A stretch of DNA of 64,000 nucleotides from JAPOVO01 sp026708165 (GTDB lineage Bacteria > Chloroflexota > UBA11872 > VXNJ01). Of this stretch, positions 33,968 through 42,881 are shown in pieces. Both the position numbers and the translations under genes were made by a program. How positions within the stretch are numbered: position 1 is the first letter of the stretch; every line of letters starts with the position of its first letter. The DNA lies in contig OZ242360.1 of NCBI GenBank assembly GCA_965208775.1, forward strand, positions 2,852,001 through 2,916,000. The letters run 5' to 3'. The notes below the pieces were generated by a model, which had not been told where the DNA came from, ran no database searches, and saw only the letters and a list, made by a program, of their open reading frames with translations.

Positions 33968-36892
33968 ATGGCTCTGATGTCTCGCTTGCGCCAGCAACGA
34001 CCGGTTGGCGCTTCGAGTACACAGATAGCAGCGACCGCGCGCGCCTTCTTTACCAAAAAGCGTGTGCTCGGTCTCGCAATTTTTGGCGCGCTGCTGGCGG
34101 TTTTCCTCACGTTCAATCGCGTTCCCAAGCTGGATGAGGTACGCGCCGACCTAGTGGCCGCAACTGCGCCGGCCGCGCGGTGCTTTCAGGGATTCTGCGT
34201 CGAGTCGGACCGCGATGCGGGGCTGCTGTCTCGATGGTGGGAGTTTTCGCTTGCCTATCTGCAACTCGTATCCGTGGGGATGACGTTTGCATTCCTGGCT
34301 GCCGGCCTGGCCGAAGCGTTCTTGCTGCCAAAGGCAGACAACATCGGCTCCTCTCGCGAGAACATGCGGGGAATTGTCAAGGGGTTTTTCATAGGCGCGC
34401 CGATGACGCTCTGCTCGGCGTGCATCGTTCCGGTATCGGCGGCGTTTCGACGCCGTGGAGCGGGAGTCGGCGAGACGATAGCCATGGTGCAGGCGTCGTC
34501 CACGCTGAACGTGCCGGCGGTCGTGATGACCGCACTGGTGTTCAGTCCGCTTGTGGCCGGATCCCGACTAGCGCTGAGTTTGCTGGGAGTGTTGCTGATT
34601 GGACCGGCGGTCGTGTGGACCGTAGGGCGGAGGAGGTTGATTTCCGAATCCGCCTCGGCGACCGGAGCTACGGAGTCGGAACCCGCCACATGGTCGGCGG
34701 TGATTTCGGAGGGATTCAAGGACTGGGCGTTGGCGAGCTTCCGGTACCTAGTTCGGCTCGGCCCAATAATGGTTATCGCCGGATTCCTGAGCGCGCTCGT
34801 GATCCAGTTCATCAGCCCAGACGCTGTCTCCTGCTGCCTGGAAGACAACCTCACGGGAGTGGCGATTGCGGCTACGTTTGGGATCCTGATCAACGTGCCG
34901 CTGATGTTCGAGATTCCGCTGGTCGTGGCGCTACTACTTATCGGCATGGGTACGGGACCTGCGGTGGCGTTGTTGTTCACCGCCGCCGCCGGCGGACCGA
35001 TAACGTTCTGGGGACTTTCGAAGGTGATGCCGGTGCGCGCCGTCGCGGGTCTTGGCGCGGCAACGTGGTCACTCGGCCTGGCGGGGGGACTGGCGGTCGT
35101 GGCGATGGGAGCGCATATCGCCACATCGCCGCTGTCGACTCTGGCCGGGGATACGGAGAAACCGGCGGCACCCGCAGGGTTGACAGTCAGGTTCACGGAC
35201 GTGACGGAAGAAGCCGGGCTCCTCTACCAGCAGCAATCCATGGAACCGCGAGGCCTGTGCCTGCTTGGCGTGCGCAACCTTTCGATATTTACGATGCTCG
35301 ACGGCGGACTCAAGGGGTCCGGTCCGGGCGACTTCTGCTTCCCCGAGCGGATGAGCGGAGGCGCGGCGGCCGCCGACTTCGACGGTGATGGATCTACCGA
35401 TATCTATGTAACACGGCTCGACGGTCCCGACATCCTGTTTCGTAATCGCGGTGACGGCCGTTTCGAGGACTGGTCAGCGAACGCCGGACTTGACCGGTTC
35501 GATCTTCGCTCGAACGGCGCGGTATGGCTCGACGTCGACCGGGACGGGGATAAGGACCTGTACGTGACCACCATCTCCGACAAGCGGTTCTATCTCTTCA
35601 TAAACGACGGGTCGGGCGGCTTTACGGAGGAAGCGGTATCGCGCGGCGCGGCGATTGAGACGGAACAACCGCACAGCGGCTTCAGCATCGCTGTCGGGGA
35701 CTACGATCTCGATGGATGGGTGGACATTCACGTGAGCGAATGGGGCGCGTCGTCGCTGATTCCGGAGGGCGATCTCTCGCACGCCCGCCTCCTGCGCAAC
35801 CGGGGTCCGGCGGCGCCGGGCCACTTCGAGGACGTTACGGTTGCGGCTGGCGTGGTGCTGGACGACGTCAGATCGCAGAGCGAAAAGAGCATAGAGGTTC
35901 TGGGCACGGGCCAGGCTTCGCGCGGTCCGTTTGCATTTGCGTCGGCGTTTACCGATCTGGACGGAGACGGCTGGCCGGACCTGGCGGCCGTTTCAGACTA
36001 CGGACACACGCGATTGTTCTGGAACAACGGGGACGGGACCTTCACCGACGGAACTCTTATGGCTAACGTCGGGTCCGACAAGAGCGGCATGGGGTCGACC
36101 TTCGGCGACTACGACGGCGACGGCGATCTGGACTGGTTCGTAACGTCGATATTCAACGCGTCCGACGAGTGTCTGAGCGCGGAGGACTGCGATCCACGCG
36201 ACGCGAGCGGCAACCGGCTGTACCGCAACGAAGGGGGACGCAGGTTCAGCGACGCTACGGACCTCGCGGCGGTACGCGACGGCGGTTGGGGGTGGGGGGC
36301 GGTCTTCTTCGATTACGACAACGATGGGGACCTCGATCTCTCGATGGTTAACGGGATGCACCATGATGACATCGAGAATCCCCAACTTGACTATATGCGG
36401 CTGTGGGAAAACGTTGGGGACGGTCCGATGCGAGAAATCGGGCGGTCCATCGGGTTGGAGCACGAGGCCGCCGGGAAGGGAATCCTGACACTGGACTACG
36501 ACGGGGACGGCGATCTGGACCTGTTCATCGTAAACACGGGCGGCGCGCCCAAGCTCTATCGAAATGAAGGCGGCAACGACAAGGCATGGATACGGCTGCG
36601 GCTAGAAGGCGTGGAATCGAATCCGGCGGGACTTGGGGCCAGAGTGACGGTGAGCCCGATATTGGGAGGGCCGGTCCAACTTCGTGAGATTGGAGTGCGG
36701 AGCCACTTCCTGGGACAAAGCGAGCTAGTCGAACACTTCGGCCTTGGGAACGAAATAGAGAGCGTTGACCGGATAACGATCCACTGGCCGGCGTCAGGCA
36801 AGACGACTGTTCTGGAAGACGTTCCGGTGAATACCACGATTGTCGTAAATGAAGCGGAGGACGGCTTCCGGCTGGATAGGCCTCCGGATTAG
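33968..36892 (+). CDS. Permease (UPF0718/DUF318-like) fused to FG-GAP repeats and an ASPIC/UnbV domain
   Basis: 974-aa multidomain protein. Residues about 30-395 are a polytopic permease domain with two similar halves, the first holding GAPMTLCSACIVPVSAAFRRRGA (a CxxC at a conserved membrane loop of UPF0718 permeases) and a second GPIMVIAGFLSALV segment. Residues about 400-850 hold repeated calcium-binding FG-GAP/VCBS units (DFDGDGSTDIYV, DVDRDGDKDLYV, DYDGDGDLDWFV, DYDNDGDLDLSM, DYDGDGDLDLFI). Residues about 880-960 form an ASPIC/UnbV domain (NPAGLGARVTV, ending VDRITIHWPASGKTT). Membrane transport by the first half and extracytoplasmic carbohydrate or protein contact by the second half are inferred. 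There is no frameshift; the fusion is continuous. Confidence 0.85.
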   Translation: MALMSRLRQQRPVGASSTQIAATARAFFTKKRVLGLAIFGALLAVFLTFNRVPKLDEVRADLVAATAPAARCFQGFCVESDRDAGLLSRWWEFSLAYLQLVSVGMTFAFLAAGLAEAFLLPKADNIGSSRENMRGIVKGFFIGAPMTLCSACIVPVSAAFRRRGAGVGETIAMVQASSTLNVPAVVMTALVFSPLVAGSRLALSLLGVLLIGPAVVWTVGRRRLISESASATGATESEPATWSAVISEGFKDWALASFRYLVRLGPIMVIAGFLSALVIQFISPDAVSCCLEDNLTGVAIAATFGILINVPLMFEIPLVVALLLIGMGTGPAVALLFTAAAGGPITFWGLSKVMPVRAVAGLGAATWSLGLAGGLAVVAMGAHIATSPLSTLAGDTEKPAAPAGLTVRFTDVTEEAGLLYQQQSMEPRGLCLLGVRNLSIFTMLDGGLKGSGPGDFCFPERMSGGAAAADFDGDGSTDIYVTRLDGPDILFRNRGDGRFEDWSANAGLDRFDLRSNGAVWLDVDRDGDKDLYVTTISDKRFYLFINDGSGGFTEEAVSRGAAIETEQPHSGFSIAVGDYDLDGWVDIHVSEWGASSLIPEGDLSHARLLRNRGPAAPGHFEDVTVAAGVVLDDVRSQSEKSIEVLGTGQASRGPFAFASAFTDLDGDGWPDLAAVSDYGHTRLFWNNGDGTFTDGTLMANVGSDKSGMGSTFGDYDGDGDLDWFVTSIFNASDECLSAEDCDPRDASGNRLYRNEGGRRFSDATDLAAVRDGGWGWGAVFFDYDNDGDLDLSMVNGMHHDDIENPQLDYMRLWENVGDGPMREIGRSIGLEHEAAGKGILTLDYDGDGDLDLFIVNTGGAPKLYRNEGGNDKAWIRLRLEGVESNPAGLGARVTVSPILGGPVQLREIGVRSHFLGQSELVEHFGLGNEIESVDRITIHWPASGKTTVLEDVPVNTTIVVNEAEDGFRLDRPPD

Positions 36893-37051
36893 CGTCGCGT
36901 TCAATCGACCATTTCGTCGATAGCGCTTTGGTTCGTAAACTTGCGGCAAAGTGCCGGATCGTATGTCAATAGTAGGCGTGCGGACGGCCAATCTCTCGGA
37001 ACGCGCTGAAGTTCAGCCACACACTGGCGCTTTTGCCAGGACGGAGGTCAC

Positions 37052-38122
37052 ATGACTGTAAAGTCCGCCGATGACTTGCGGGCCGTGGCCGAACAGGTCT
37101 TACGGAACGCTGGAGCCGATGGGGCGGCGGCGGAGCGAGTGGCTCAAGCGCTGATTGCATCGAACCTGGCCGGGCACGATTCGCACGGCGTGCAGATGGT
37201 CCTGGCATACGCAAACGCGATTCGTGAGGGGCACATCGTTCCGACGGCAAGGCCGGAGATTGTCAGGGAAACACGCAACACCGCTCTAGTGAGGGGTAAC
37301 TGGGGATTCGGCCATGTCACCGCCAAATACGCGCTCGATATAGCGGTCGAGAAGGCGCTTGAAGAGCGGCTGGCCTGGGTGAACCTAGTCGAGGCAAATC
37401 ACACCGGACGGGTGGGCGAGTATGCCGAAATGGCCGTGGAACGCGGCGCGGCCGCGCTGATCGCGGTCGGAGGCGGGGGCGAGGAAACTCCGATGGCAGT
37501 GCCATTCGGCGGGCGCGACGCGCTGCTGTCGACCAATCCGATAGCCTTCGGATTTCCCGGCGGCGACGAGCCGCCGCTCATCGCCGACTTCGCTACCACG
37601 ACAATCGCCGGCGGCAAGGTATTGCTGGCGCGCAACCGAGGAGATACGCTGCCCGAGGGCTGCGTCGTCGACCGCCACGGCAGGCCCTCAACAGCCCCCG
37701 ACGACTATTACGACGGCGGGGCATTGGTCTCGTTTGGCGGCTACAAGGGCTATGCGATCGCGCTGCTAGTCGAACTGCTCAGCCGGGTTCTCGGCGCGTC
37801 GGACGATTTCGCCGAGTCCGAGCGCGGCGGCCCGATGTTCCGACGCGGAGCAAGTTTCCGGCACGCCGGGATGTCCATTGTGGCACTCGATCCGGGCACG
37901 TTCGGGGGTGAGTTGGGAGCGGCTGCCAAGTCGGCCGGATTTCTTCGCAAGGTTAGGGAGTCGCGTCCCGCCGAGGGCGTCGAACGGGTCATGGCGCCCG
38001 GGGACCCTGAACGTAGGACGAAGCAGTTACGCGAGGCGCAGGGAATCCCGGTGGCGGACGAGGTGTGGAAGGCGATAAACGAGCTTCTGGAAGACCCGAC
38101 GCGGCGGCCTGACGTCCCGTAG
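37052..38122 (+). CDS. Ldh2-family malate/L-lactate/ureidoglycolate-type dehydrogenase
   Basis: 356-aa NAD(P)-dependent dehydrogenase of the Ldh2 family, unrelated to classical lactate dehydrogenases. The N-terminal SNLAGHDSHGVQMVLAYANAI carries the catalytic His region; NLVEANHTGRVGEYAEMA and LLSTNPIAFGFPG follow as in family members, and GGYKGYAIALLVELLSRVLG closes the core. Substrates in this family include malate, sulfolactate, 2,3-diketogulonate and ureidoglycolate. The ATG is preceded by GGACGGAGG. It is followed 116 bases later by a DegT-type aminotransferase on the same strand. Confidence 0.9.
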   Translation: MTVKSADDLRAVAEQVLRNAGADGAAAERVAQALIASNLAGHDSHGVQMVLAYANAIREGHIVPTARPEIVRETRNTALVRGNWGFGHVTAKYALDIAVEKALEERLAWVNLVEANHTGRVGEYAEMAVERGAAALIAVGGGGEETPMAVPFGGRDALLSTNPIAFGFPGGDEPPLIADFATTTIAGGKVLLARNRGDTLPEGCVVDRHGRPSTAPDDYYDGGALVSFGGYKGYAIALLVELLSRVLGASDDFAESERGGPMFRRGASFRHAGMSIVALDPGTFGGELGAAAKSAGFLRKVRESRPAEGVERVMAPGDPERRTKQLREAQGIPVADEVWKAINELLEDPTRRPDVP

Positions 38123-38238
38123 CCGTGCGCGCATACACGTTGTAGTCCGGCTGGCGCGGTCAATGCGCCCCGTTTCTCGTTCGGTGCAATAATCCGCGCG
38201 AGAGATTCCACTAATCGATTGAACCGGGAGTCGGTGGC

Positions 38239-39495
38239 ATGGGCAATCTGGCGATTACGGGCGGTACACCTGTTTGCAGCGGATCGTGGCCAAAGTGGCC
38301 CATAGGGGGAGCAAACGGCGTTAGAGCGGCCGAAGAGGTCCTGCTGGGCAATCAGTGGTCTCGCGCCAACGGGGGGCAGGTGCGCCGTTTCGAAGACCGG
38401 TTTGCCGAATACCAGGGCGCGGCCTACGGTCTTGCGGTCAGCAGCGGAACCGCGGCTCTTGAAGTCGGTCTGCGCAGCCTGAATCTGACGAGAGGGGCGG
38501 AGGTCATCCTGTCGCCCTTCACCTTCATGGCGAGCGCCACGTCGATTCTGATGGCGCGCTGCGTTCCGATATTCGTTGATATCGACCTAGAGACTTATAA
38601 CATCGATCCGTCCAAGATCGAGGCGGCTATCACCGACCGCACCGAAGCGATCATGACCGTGCACTTCGCGGGTCTGCCGTGCGACATGGGGCCGATCCTC
38701 GAGATCGCGCGCAAACACAACCTGAAGGTCATCGAGGACTGCTCGCACGCGCACGGGGGAACGTGGAACGGCAAGGGGCTTGGAACGATCGGGGACGTCG
38801 GCGCGTTCAGCCTCGGACCGGCCAAGAACCTCACCGGCGGCGAAGGCGGAATCGTTCTCACCGATGACGAGACGCTTTACTGGAATTCCGTGGACTACCA
38901 CGACCTGTGGGCAGGATCCATCAGGGAGCGGACAGGGGTCTTCCGTTACCTCTCGTGGAACTACCGGCTCTCCGAGCTGATAGCGGCTGTTTTGAACGCC
39001 AACCTCGACGTGCTGGAGGAACAGGCGGTCCACCGCTCGTCCAACGGGGACTATCTAAACGAACTGCTGAACGGAATCGAGGGAGTCATTCCACTGCGTC
39101 ACGATCCGTACGTGACCAGGAACGCATATCACATATACACCTTCAGATATCAGAAGGAGGCGTTTGACGGGCTTCCACGGGAGCGGTTTGCCGAGGCGCT
39201 GGCGGCCGAAGGCGTGCCGGCGTCGACGGGCTACAAGCGGGATTGCAGGGACCAGCCGCTGTTCCTCGAACCGGAAGTCGATCTTCAGGACGCGTGGCCG
39301 CGTGAGGGGGCGGTCGACGTGGACTACGCGTCGATGCGCTGCCCGAACTCGGAGTGGCTGTGCCGCGAGGAGACAATGTGGATCGGGCAGTCGGTGCTGC
39401 TGGCCGAACGCTCGGCGATGGAGAGCATTGCCGAAGCAATCGAAAAAGTCCGCGTGAACCGGGTGGAGCTGATGGAGGCCGCCGTAGCTACATAG
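38239..39495 (+). CDS. DegT/DnrJ/EryC1-family aminotransferase
   Basis: 418-aa PLP enzyme of the sugar aminotransferase family. It begins AITGGTPVCSGSWPKWP as many family members do. The PLP phosphate contacts are in AVSSGTAALEVGLRSL, the Asp in VIEDCSHAHGG, and the Schiff-base Lys in SLGPAKNLTGGEGG. The specific wording (HAHGGTWNGKGLG) is that of DegT members outside the nucleotide-sugar pathways, such as those near amidino or cyclitol metabolism (StsC-like). No nucleotide-sugar genes are adjacent. A purine-rich GGGAG lies nine bases before the ATG. Confidence 0.88.
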   Translation: MGNLAITGGTPVCSGSWPKWPIGGANGVRAAEEVLLGNQWSRANGGQVRRFEDRFAEYQGAAYGLAVSSGTAALEVGLRSLNLTRGAEVILSPFTFMASATSILMARCVPIFVDIDLETYNIDPSKIEAAITDRTEAIMTVHFAGLPCDMGPILEIARKHNLKVIEDCSHAHGGTWNGKGLGTIGDVGAFSLGPAKNLTGGEGGIVLTDDETLYWNSVDYHDLWAGSIRERTGVFRYLSWNYRLSELIAAVLNANLDVLEEQAVHRSSNGDYLNELLNGIEGVIPLRHDPYVTRNAYHIYTFRYQKEAFDGLPRERFAEALAAEGVPASTGYKRDCRDQPLFLEPEVDLQDAWPREGAVDVDYASMRCPNSEWLCREETMWIGQSVLLAERSAMESIAEAIEKVRVNRVELMEAAVAT

Positions 39496-39604
39496 ATCTC
39501 GCGGGACCGGCTCATCGGCTAGGTGTGGAGGCTCTTGCGGTGGATCACGGCGGTTTGCCCGGTGGAGTAGGGGCGTTAGACGGAAGAGGCGAGGTTTCGC
39601 GGCG

Positions 39605-40144
39605 TTGCGGTCCGCAGCGCTGATCGTGTTGCTGTCGGTTGGGGCGGCTGTCGCCGGGGGGTGCGGTGACCCGACCGATCCGCAGGCCCGGCTATTCGTC
39701 GCCGTGCAAGTTGTCGAGCGGCTTGCCGACGGCTCCACGGCCCCGGCAGAGGGCGTCGAGGTCCACTATGAGGTGTTTGGCCGGATCAGGGGGCCGGCGA
39801 ACCCGCCGCTGCTGCACGAGTTCACCAACTCAACAGGCATCGATGGACTGGCGACTACGACGACGCTCTTCGACGGCGCGGCGCTGGACGATGTGAATCT
39901 CGTTTTCGTCACTGCCACTCATTCGGACGGAAGGAGCGCGTTTCGACGCGCCAAGGTGAGTAACGAGGTTGACCTGGGGGCGTGGTTCGAGGACGTTTCC
40001 GGCGACTGGACCAATCCCGCCGACGTGGCCGCACGGCTGTGCGAAGGGGCCGAGCGCGAACGCGACTGCGAAGAGAGAATCGAGGACAGCGGCCTGATCG
40101 GCTGGGGAACCGCCGTTATGCTTCGGCTAAATCCGGGCTCTTAG
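39605..40144 (+). CDS. Small lipoprotein of the seven-member family, solitary copy
   Basis: 179-aa predicted lipoprotein. TTG start, signal helix LIVLLSVGAAVAG, lipobox GGC. The mature part follows the same plan as the six tandem proteins at 48.4-52.0 kb: an N-terminal strand block (FVAVQVVERLADGSTAP), a middle block ending in SDGRSAFRRAKV, a Trp-containing segment, C-x8-C (CEGAERERDC) and a terminal strand with GWGTAVMLRL. It is the most diverged member. The likely fold is an Ig- or transthyretin-like beta sandwich plus a disulfide-bonded helical hairpin; function unknown. Its stop overlaps by four bases the stop of the convergent amidohydrolase. Confidence 0.8.
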   Translation: MRSAALIVLLSVGAAVAGGCGDPTDPQARLFVAVQVVERLADGSTAPAEGVEVHYEVFGRIRGPANPPLLHEFTNSTGIDGLATTTTLFDGAALDDVNLVFVTATHSDGRSAFRRAKVSNEVDLGAWFEDVSGDWTNPADVAARLCEGAERERDCEERIEDSGLIGWGTAVMLRLNPGS

Positions 40145-40965
40145 CTGGTTCGGCCGCGCAGGCGGTCGAGGAGCCGCTTGGCGTTGAGTCCGAGCAGCTT
40201 GCGTTTCTGAAGCTCGCTGAGGCGGCAGGAAGCGATTCTTCCGATGCCGGGGGGCATCGACATAAAGATGTGGTCGGAACCGAAGAGGACCTTGTCCTCG
40301 CCGACCTCGTCGACGAGCATCTCCAGGACGTTGTGCGTCATGGGGCCGCAAATCTCGGCGTAGTAGTTGGGATAGGGCCGGATCGCTTCGCCGTAGATCT
40401 TCAATCCGTCAAAGTCGCCAGCTACGTGGTAGGCGACGAACGTGGCTTCGGGGTATCTCGCGGCCATAGCAGCGAGCTGCATTGCCGAACCATTTATGGC
40501 AGTTGCTCCACAGTGGGTCACGACAATCAGGCGATTGTCGCTGGCAAATTCGTAGACGGGCTGATATCCGTCACCGTCTAGCTTGTACGCGTGCGTGCTG
40601 GGGTGCAGCTTGATGACCCGCATGTCGTACTCGTCCAGGCAGCGTTGCAGCTCTGGGCGTATCTCTTCGGGATAGTGGGGATTCGCCATCGCGGCTCCCT
40701 CGATCCTTCCGGGGAACTGCCGCATCGCCTTGCCGATGATGTCGTTTCCGCGGCGGTACTCGCCGACCATGCCGAGCGTGTGATGCGTGATGGAGGTGGC
40801 TATTCCGAAGTCGTCCATGCGCGAGACGAGGTGATGGGCGCTGTCCTCCGAGAACCAGTAGTGGAACCAGCGTCCGAGGTGGGTGTGAAAGTCGATGATG
40901 GTCAAATCGTGATCCAGGCCGTAGCGCAAGATTTCGGCGACGGTGGGTTCCGCGCTGGCTGTCAC
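40141..40965 (-). CDS. Amidohydrolase-2 family metal-dependent hydrolase
   Basis: 274-aa TIM-barrel hydrolase of the ACMSD-like amidohydrolase-2 family. Metal ligands are in place: HxH in IIDFHTHLG, the His in VIKLHPST and VVTHCGA, and the C-terminal Asp in LFGSDHIFM. Family members decarboxylate or hydrolyse aromatic and cyclic carboxylates. GTG start with AGGAG ten bases upstream. A shorter, degenerate relative lies 77 bases upstream on the same strand, so the two probably form an operon. Confidence 0.87.
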   Translation of the reverse strand: MTASAEPTVAEILRYGLDHDLTIIDFHTHLGRWFHYWFSEDSAHHLVSRMDDFGIATSITHHTLGMVGEYRRGNDIIGKAMRQFPGRIEGAAMANPHYPEEIRPELQRCLDEYDMRVIKLHPSTHAYKLDGDGYQPVYEFASDNRLIVVTHCGATAINGSAMQLAAMAARYPEATFVAYHVAGDFDGLKIYGEAIRPYPNYYAEICGPMTHNVLEMLVDEVGEDKVLFGSDHIFMSMPPGIGRIASCRLSELQKRKLLGLNAKRLLDRLRGRTS

Positions 40966-41042
40966 GATGCGTTTCTCCTGTCTTGCAACATTCCGAAAGT
41001 TGGGGCTTTAGTGTTGGCGCCTTGCGGAGTGCGGGCGGTGAG

Positions 41043-41837
41043 TCATTTCTTTACGTTCTCCAGCAATCTTTCGAGATTCTGGGAGGCGATGAGTTTCTTG
41101 GCGTCGGTGCTGATCCGGGCGCGGGATACCGATATCACGTGTGCGCCGGGCGCAAAGCGGGGAAGGCCCGTGCCGAAGAGAAGCCGTTCGGGACCAAAAC
41201 TCTCGACGATGCGCTCGACCCGCGCGGTCTCTTCGTTGTCGGAGGTGTCGACGTACAGGTTCTTATGAATCGACCACAGCGGCCACAGATGCCGGTTGGC
41301 GCGGAAGCTGAGCTGCGGGACGCTGCTGAGAACCAGCGGCAGGTCGGGATACGTGGAGCACAGGTCGTGCACCTGGTCCCAGCTAATCTGGGACCGCGCG
41401 ATGAAGAGCGGCATTCGCCGTTCCTGCAATTCGCTCAGGATCGGACCGGCGGACCAGCTTGCGAGCGAGAAATTGTGGCCGGCTTCCTCCGGGGGCCCTG
41501 CCTTCTCAGAGGGAAACATCCGGGAGGTGAGAACACCATGCGAGACCATGGTGTCGAGAAGCTCGCGCGGCGGGGGGAACTCGCCGGTGTGATGGGGCAG
41601 GATTACCCACTGCGGAAGCAGGCGCGACTCGCCGTCCAGCTCCTCCATTAGGAAGCGGTTGCCGGATTCGGGATCGTACTCCCAGGCGGCGATGTGGTAG
41701 ACGATCGCGGAGTCGATGCCAGAGTAGTCAAGTGTTTCGAGGATTTGCGGGACGGTGTGCGGCAAATCGGGCATGGGCGGCACCGCATAGCGGCCTATCG
41801 CGCAGTTGCAGTCGAAGAAGCGAATGTCGTCGCGCAT
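41043..41837 (-). CDS. Amidohydrolase-2-like protein lacking the metal-binding motif
   Basis: 264-aa protein with the amidohydrolase-2 fold pattern: opening FFDCNCAIGRY, the middle strand LPLVLSSVPQL, and the end GPERLLFGTGLPRFAPGAHV. The usual HxH is NxA-like (DCNCAIG), and the catalytic Asp of the FGSD motif is Gly (FGTG). The zinc site is therefore probably lost. Other proteins with this DCN opening occur in Chloroflexota and Planctomycetota. It may be a non-catalytic partner of the adjacent intact amidohydrolase, or use different chemistry. Confidence 0.75.
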   Translation of the reverse strand: MRDDIRFFDCNCAIGRYAVPPMPDLPHTVPQILETLDYSGIDSAIVYHIAAWEYDPESGNRFLMEELDGESRLLPQWVILPHHTGEFPPPRELLDTMVSHGVLTSRMFPSEKAGPPEEAGHNFSLASWSAGPILSELQERRMPLFIARSQISWDQVHDLCSTYPDLPLVLSSVPQLSFRANRHLWPLWSIHKNLYVDTSDNEETARVERIVESFGPERLLFGTGLPRFAPGAHVISVSRARISTDAKKLIASQNLERLLENVKK

Positions 41838-41932
41838 GGTTCCGCCTGAACACCTGTCCTTATGTGGCGCTCCCGGGTTGCTGGGAGCGAGGTCGGTCCG
41901 AATTTTCCCGATTTACCTAGTGTTTCCCCGTG

Positions 41933-42838
41933 TCAGATCCCCCATTCGCGCCGAGCCGTCTCGATTGAAGTAGTCGTCTCGCGGAGGATTTCAGAGTCCT
42001 CCTCGAATTGATCGTGGCCCATCCAGCGTTCGTCGATAGGTTCGGAGGCAAGCTGGTAGCGGCTGTCCATGCTCAGTCGATATCGATCAGTCTGATTCGC
42101 GAGCGAAGCGTGCGCGGTGAACATTCCGAAGATGACGACGTCGCCGGGTTGGTAGGAAGTCGCCTTCCATTCGCCGCCGTATTTGTCGACCAGCTCCACC
42201 GGGTCGGTCGAGAGGTCTCCTTCAATGCCATCGCGGTAGACGTCCATATTTCCGTAGGTGTCTCTGACTTTGTGCCAGTTCTGGGAACCGGCGCAGACGG
42301 CTAGCCCCCCGAGCTCCAGCGAAACTTCTCCGAAAGGGCACCACACCGTGTGGAGATTCTGAGTGCCCTTGCTCATGTAAACGATGTCGTAGTGAACGCC
42401 GGTGGAGCTTCCGGTCCCGACCATGCGAAGCCATTTGTAATCGAAAGTGACCACCGTACCGCCGAGGAATTTCTCTAAGAATCCCATGATCTCGGCCGAC
42501 TTGGCGACCCGCGTGATTGCGTCCGAACTCCTGAGGGTTGACGTTAGCTCAGACATTCCGGGGAGGTTTTCGCGAGCCTCGATTTGGGTGGAGATCCTGG
42601 CGTCGTCAAGCGGCGTACCAGGTTCGAGCGCGCCCACTTCACGCAGACCTTCAAGGATCTCGCGGCGAGCATCGAGTACTAGACCGGGATTCTGGATTCC
42701 ACGGAGCAGTAGATAGCCGTCTTGATCCAGCCGCTCGCGCAGCCGATCCGGGTCATCGGTCAGGTCGTTCGACTCGCGCATTTCCCCGAGATAGGGGCCT
42801 CCCATCTCCAATTCCGTGCCGGCGAGCTGGACCTTCAT
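41933..42838 (-). CDS. Phytanoyl-CoA dioxygenase (PhyH) family protein
   Basis: 301-aa predicted Fe(II)/2-oxoglutarate oxygenase. HxD in STGVHYDIVYM, distal His in FTAHASLANQTDRYRLSMDSRYQ with the 2-oxoglutarate Arg following, and N-terminal LDQDGYLLLRGI. The triad is complete. The ATG has GGAG seven bases upstream. It is the third PhyH gene in the window and diverges strongly from the other two, so it probably has a different substrate. It is part of the minus-strand block running from the sugar importer to the amidohydrolases. Confidence 0.88.
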   Translation of the reverse strand: MKVQLAGTELEMGGPYLGEMRESNDLTDDPDRLRERLDQDGYLLLRGIQNPGLVLDARREILEGLREVGALEPGTPLDDARISTQIEARENLPGMSELTSTLRSSDAITRVAKSAEIMGFLEKFLGGTVVTFDYKWLRMVGTGSSTGVHYDIVYMSKGTQNLHTVWCPFGEVSLELGGLAVCAGSQNWHKVRDTYGNMDVYRDGIEGDLSTDPVELVDKYGGEWKATSYQPGDVVIFGMFTAHASLANQTDRYRLSMDSRYQLASEPIDERWMGHDQFEEDSEILRETTTSIETARREWGI

Positions 42839-42881
42839 TTCGCACTCCGTACTGTGGGGGGGGTCAACGAGCTCATCCGAG

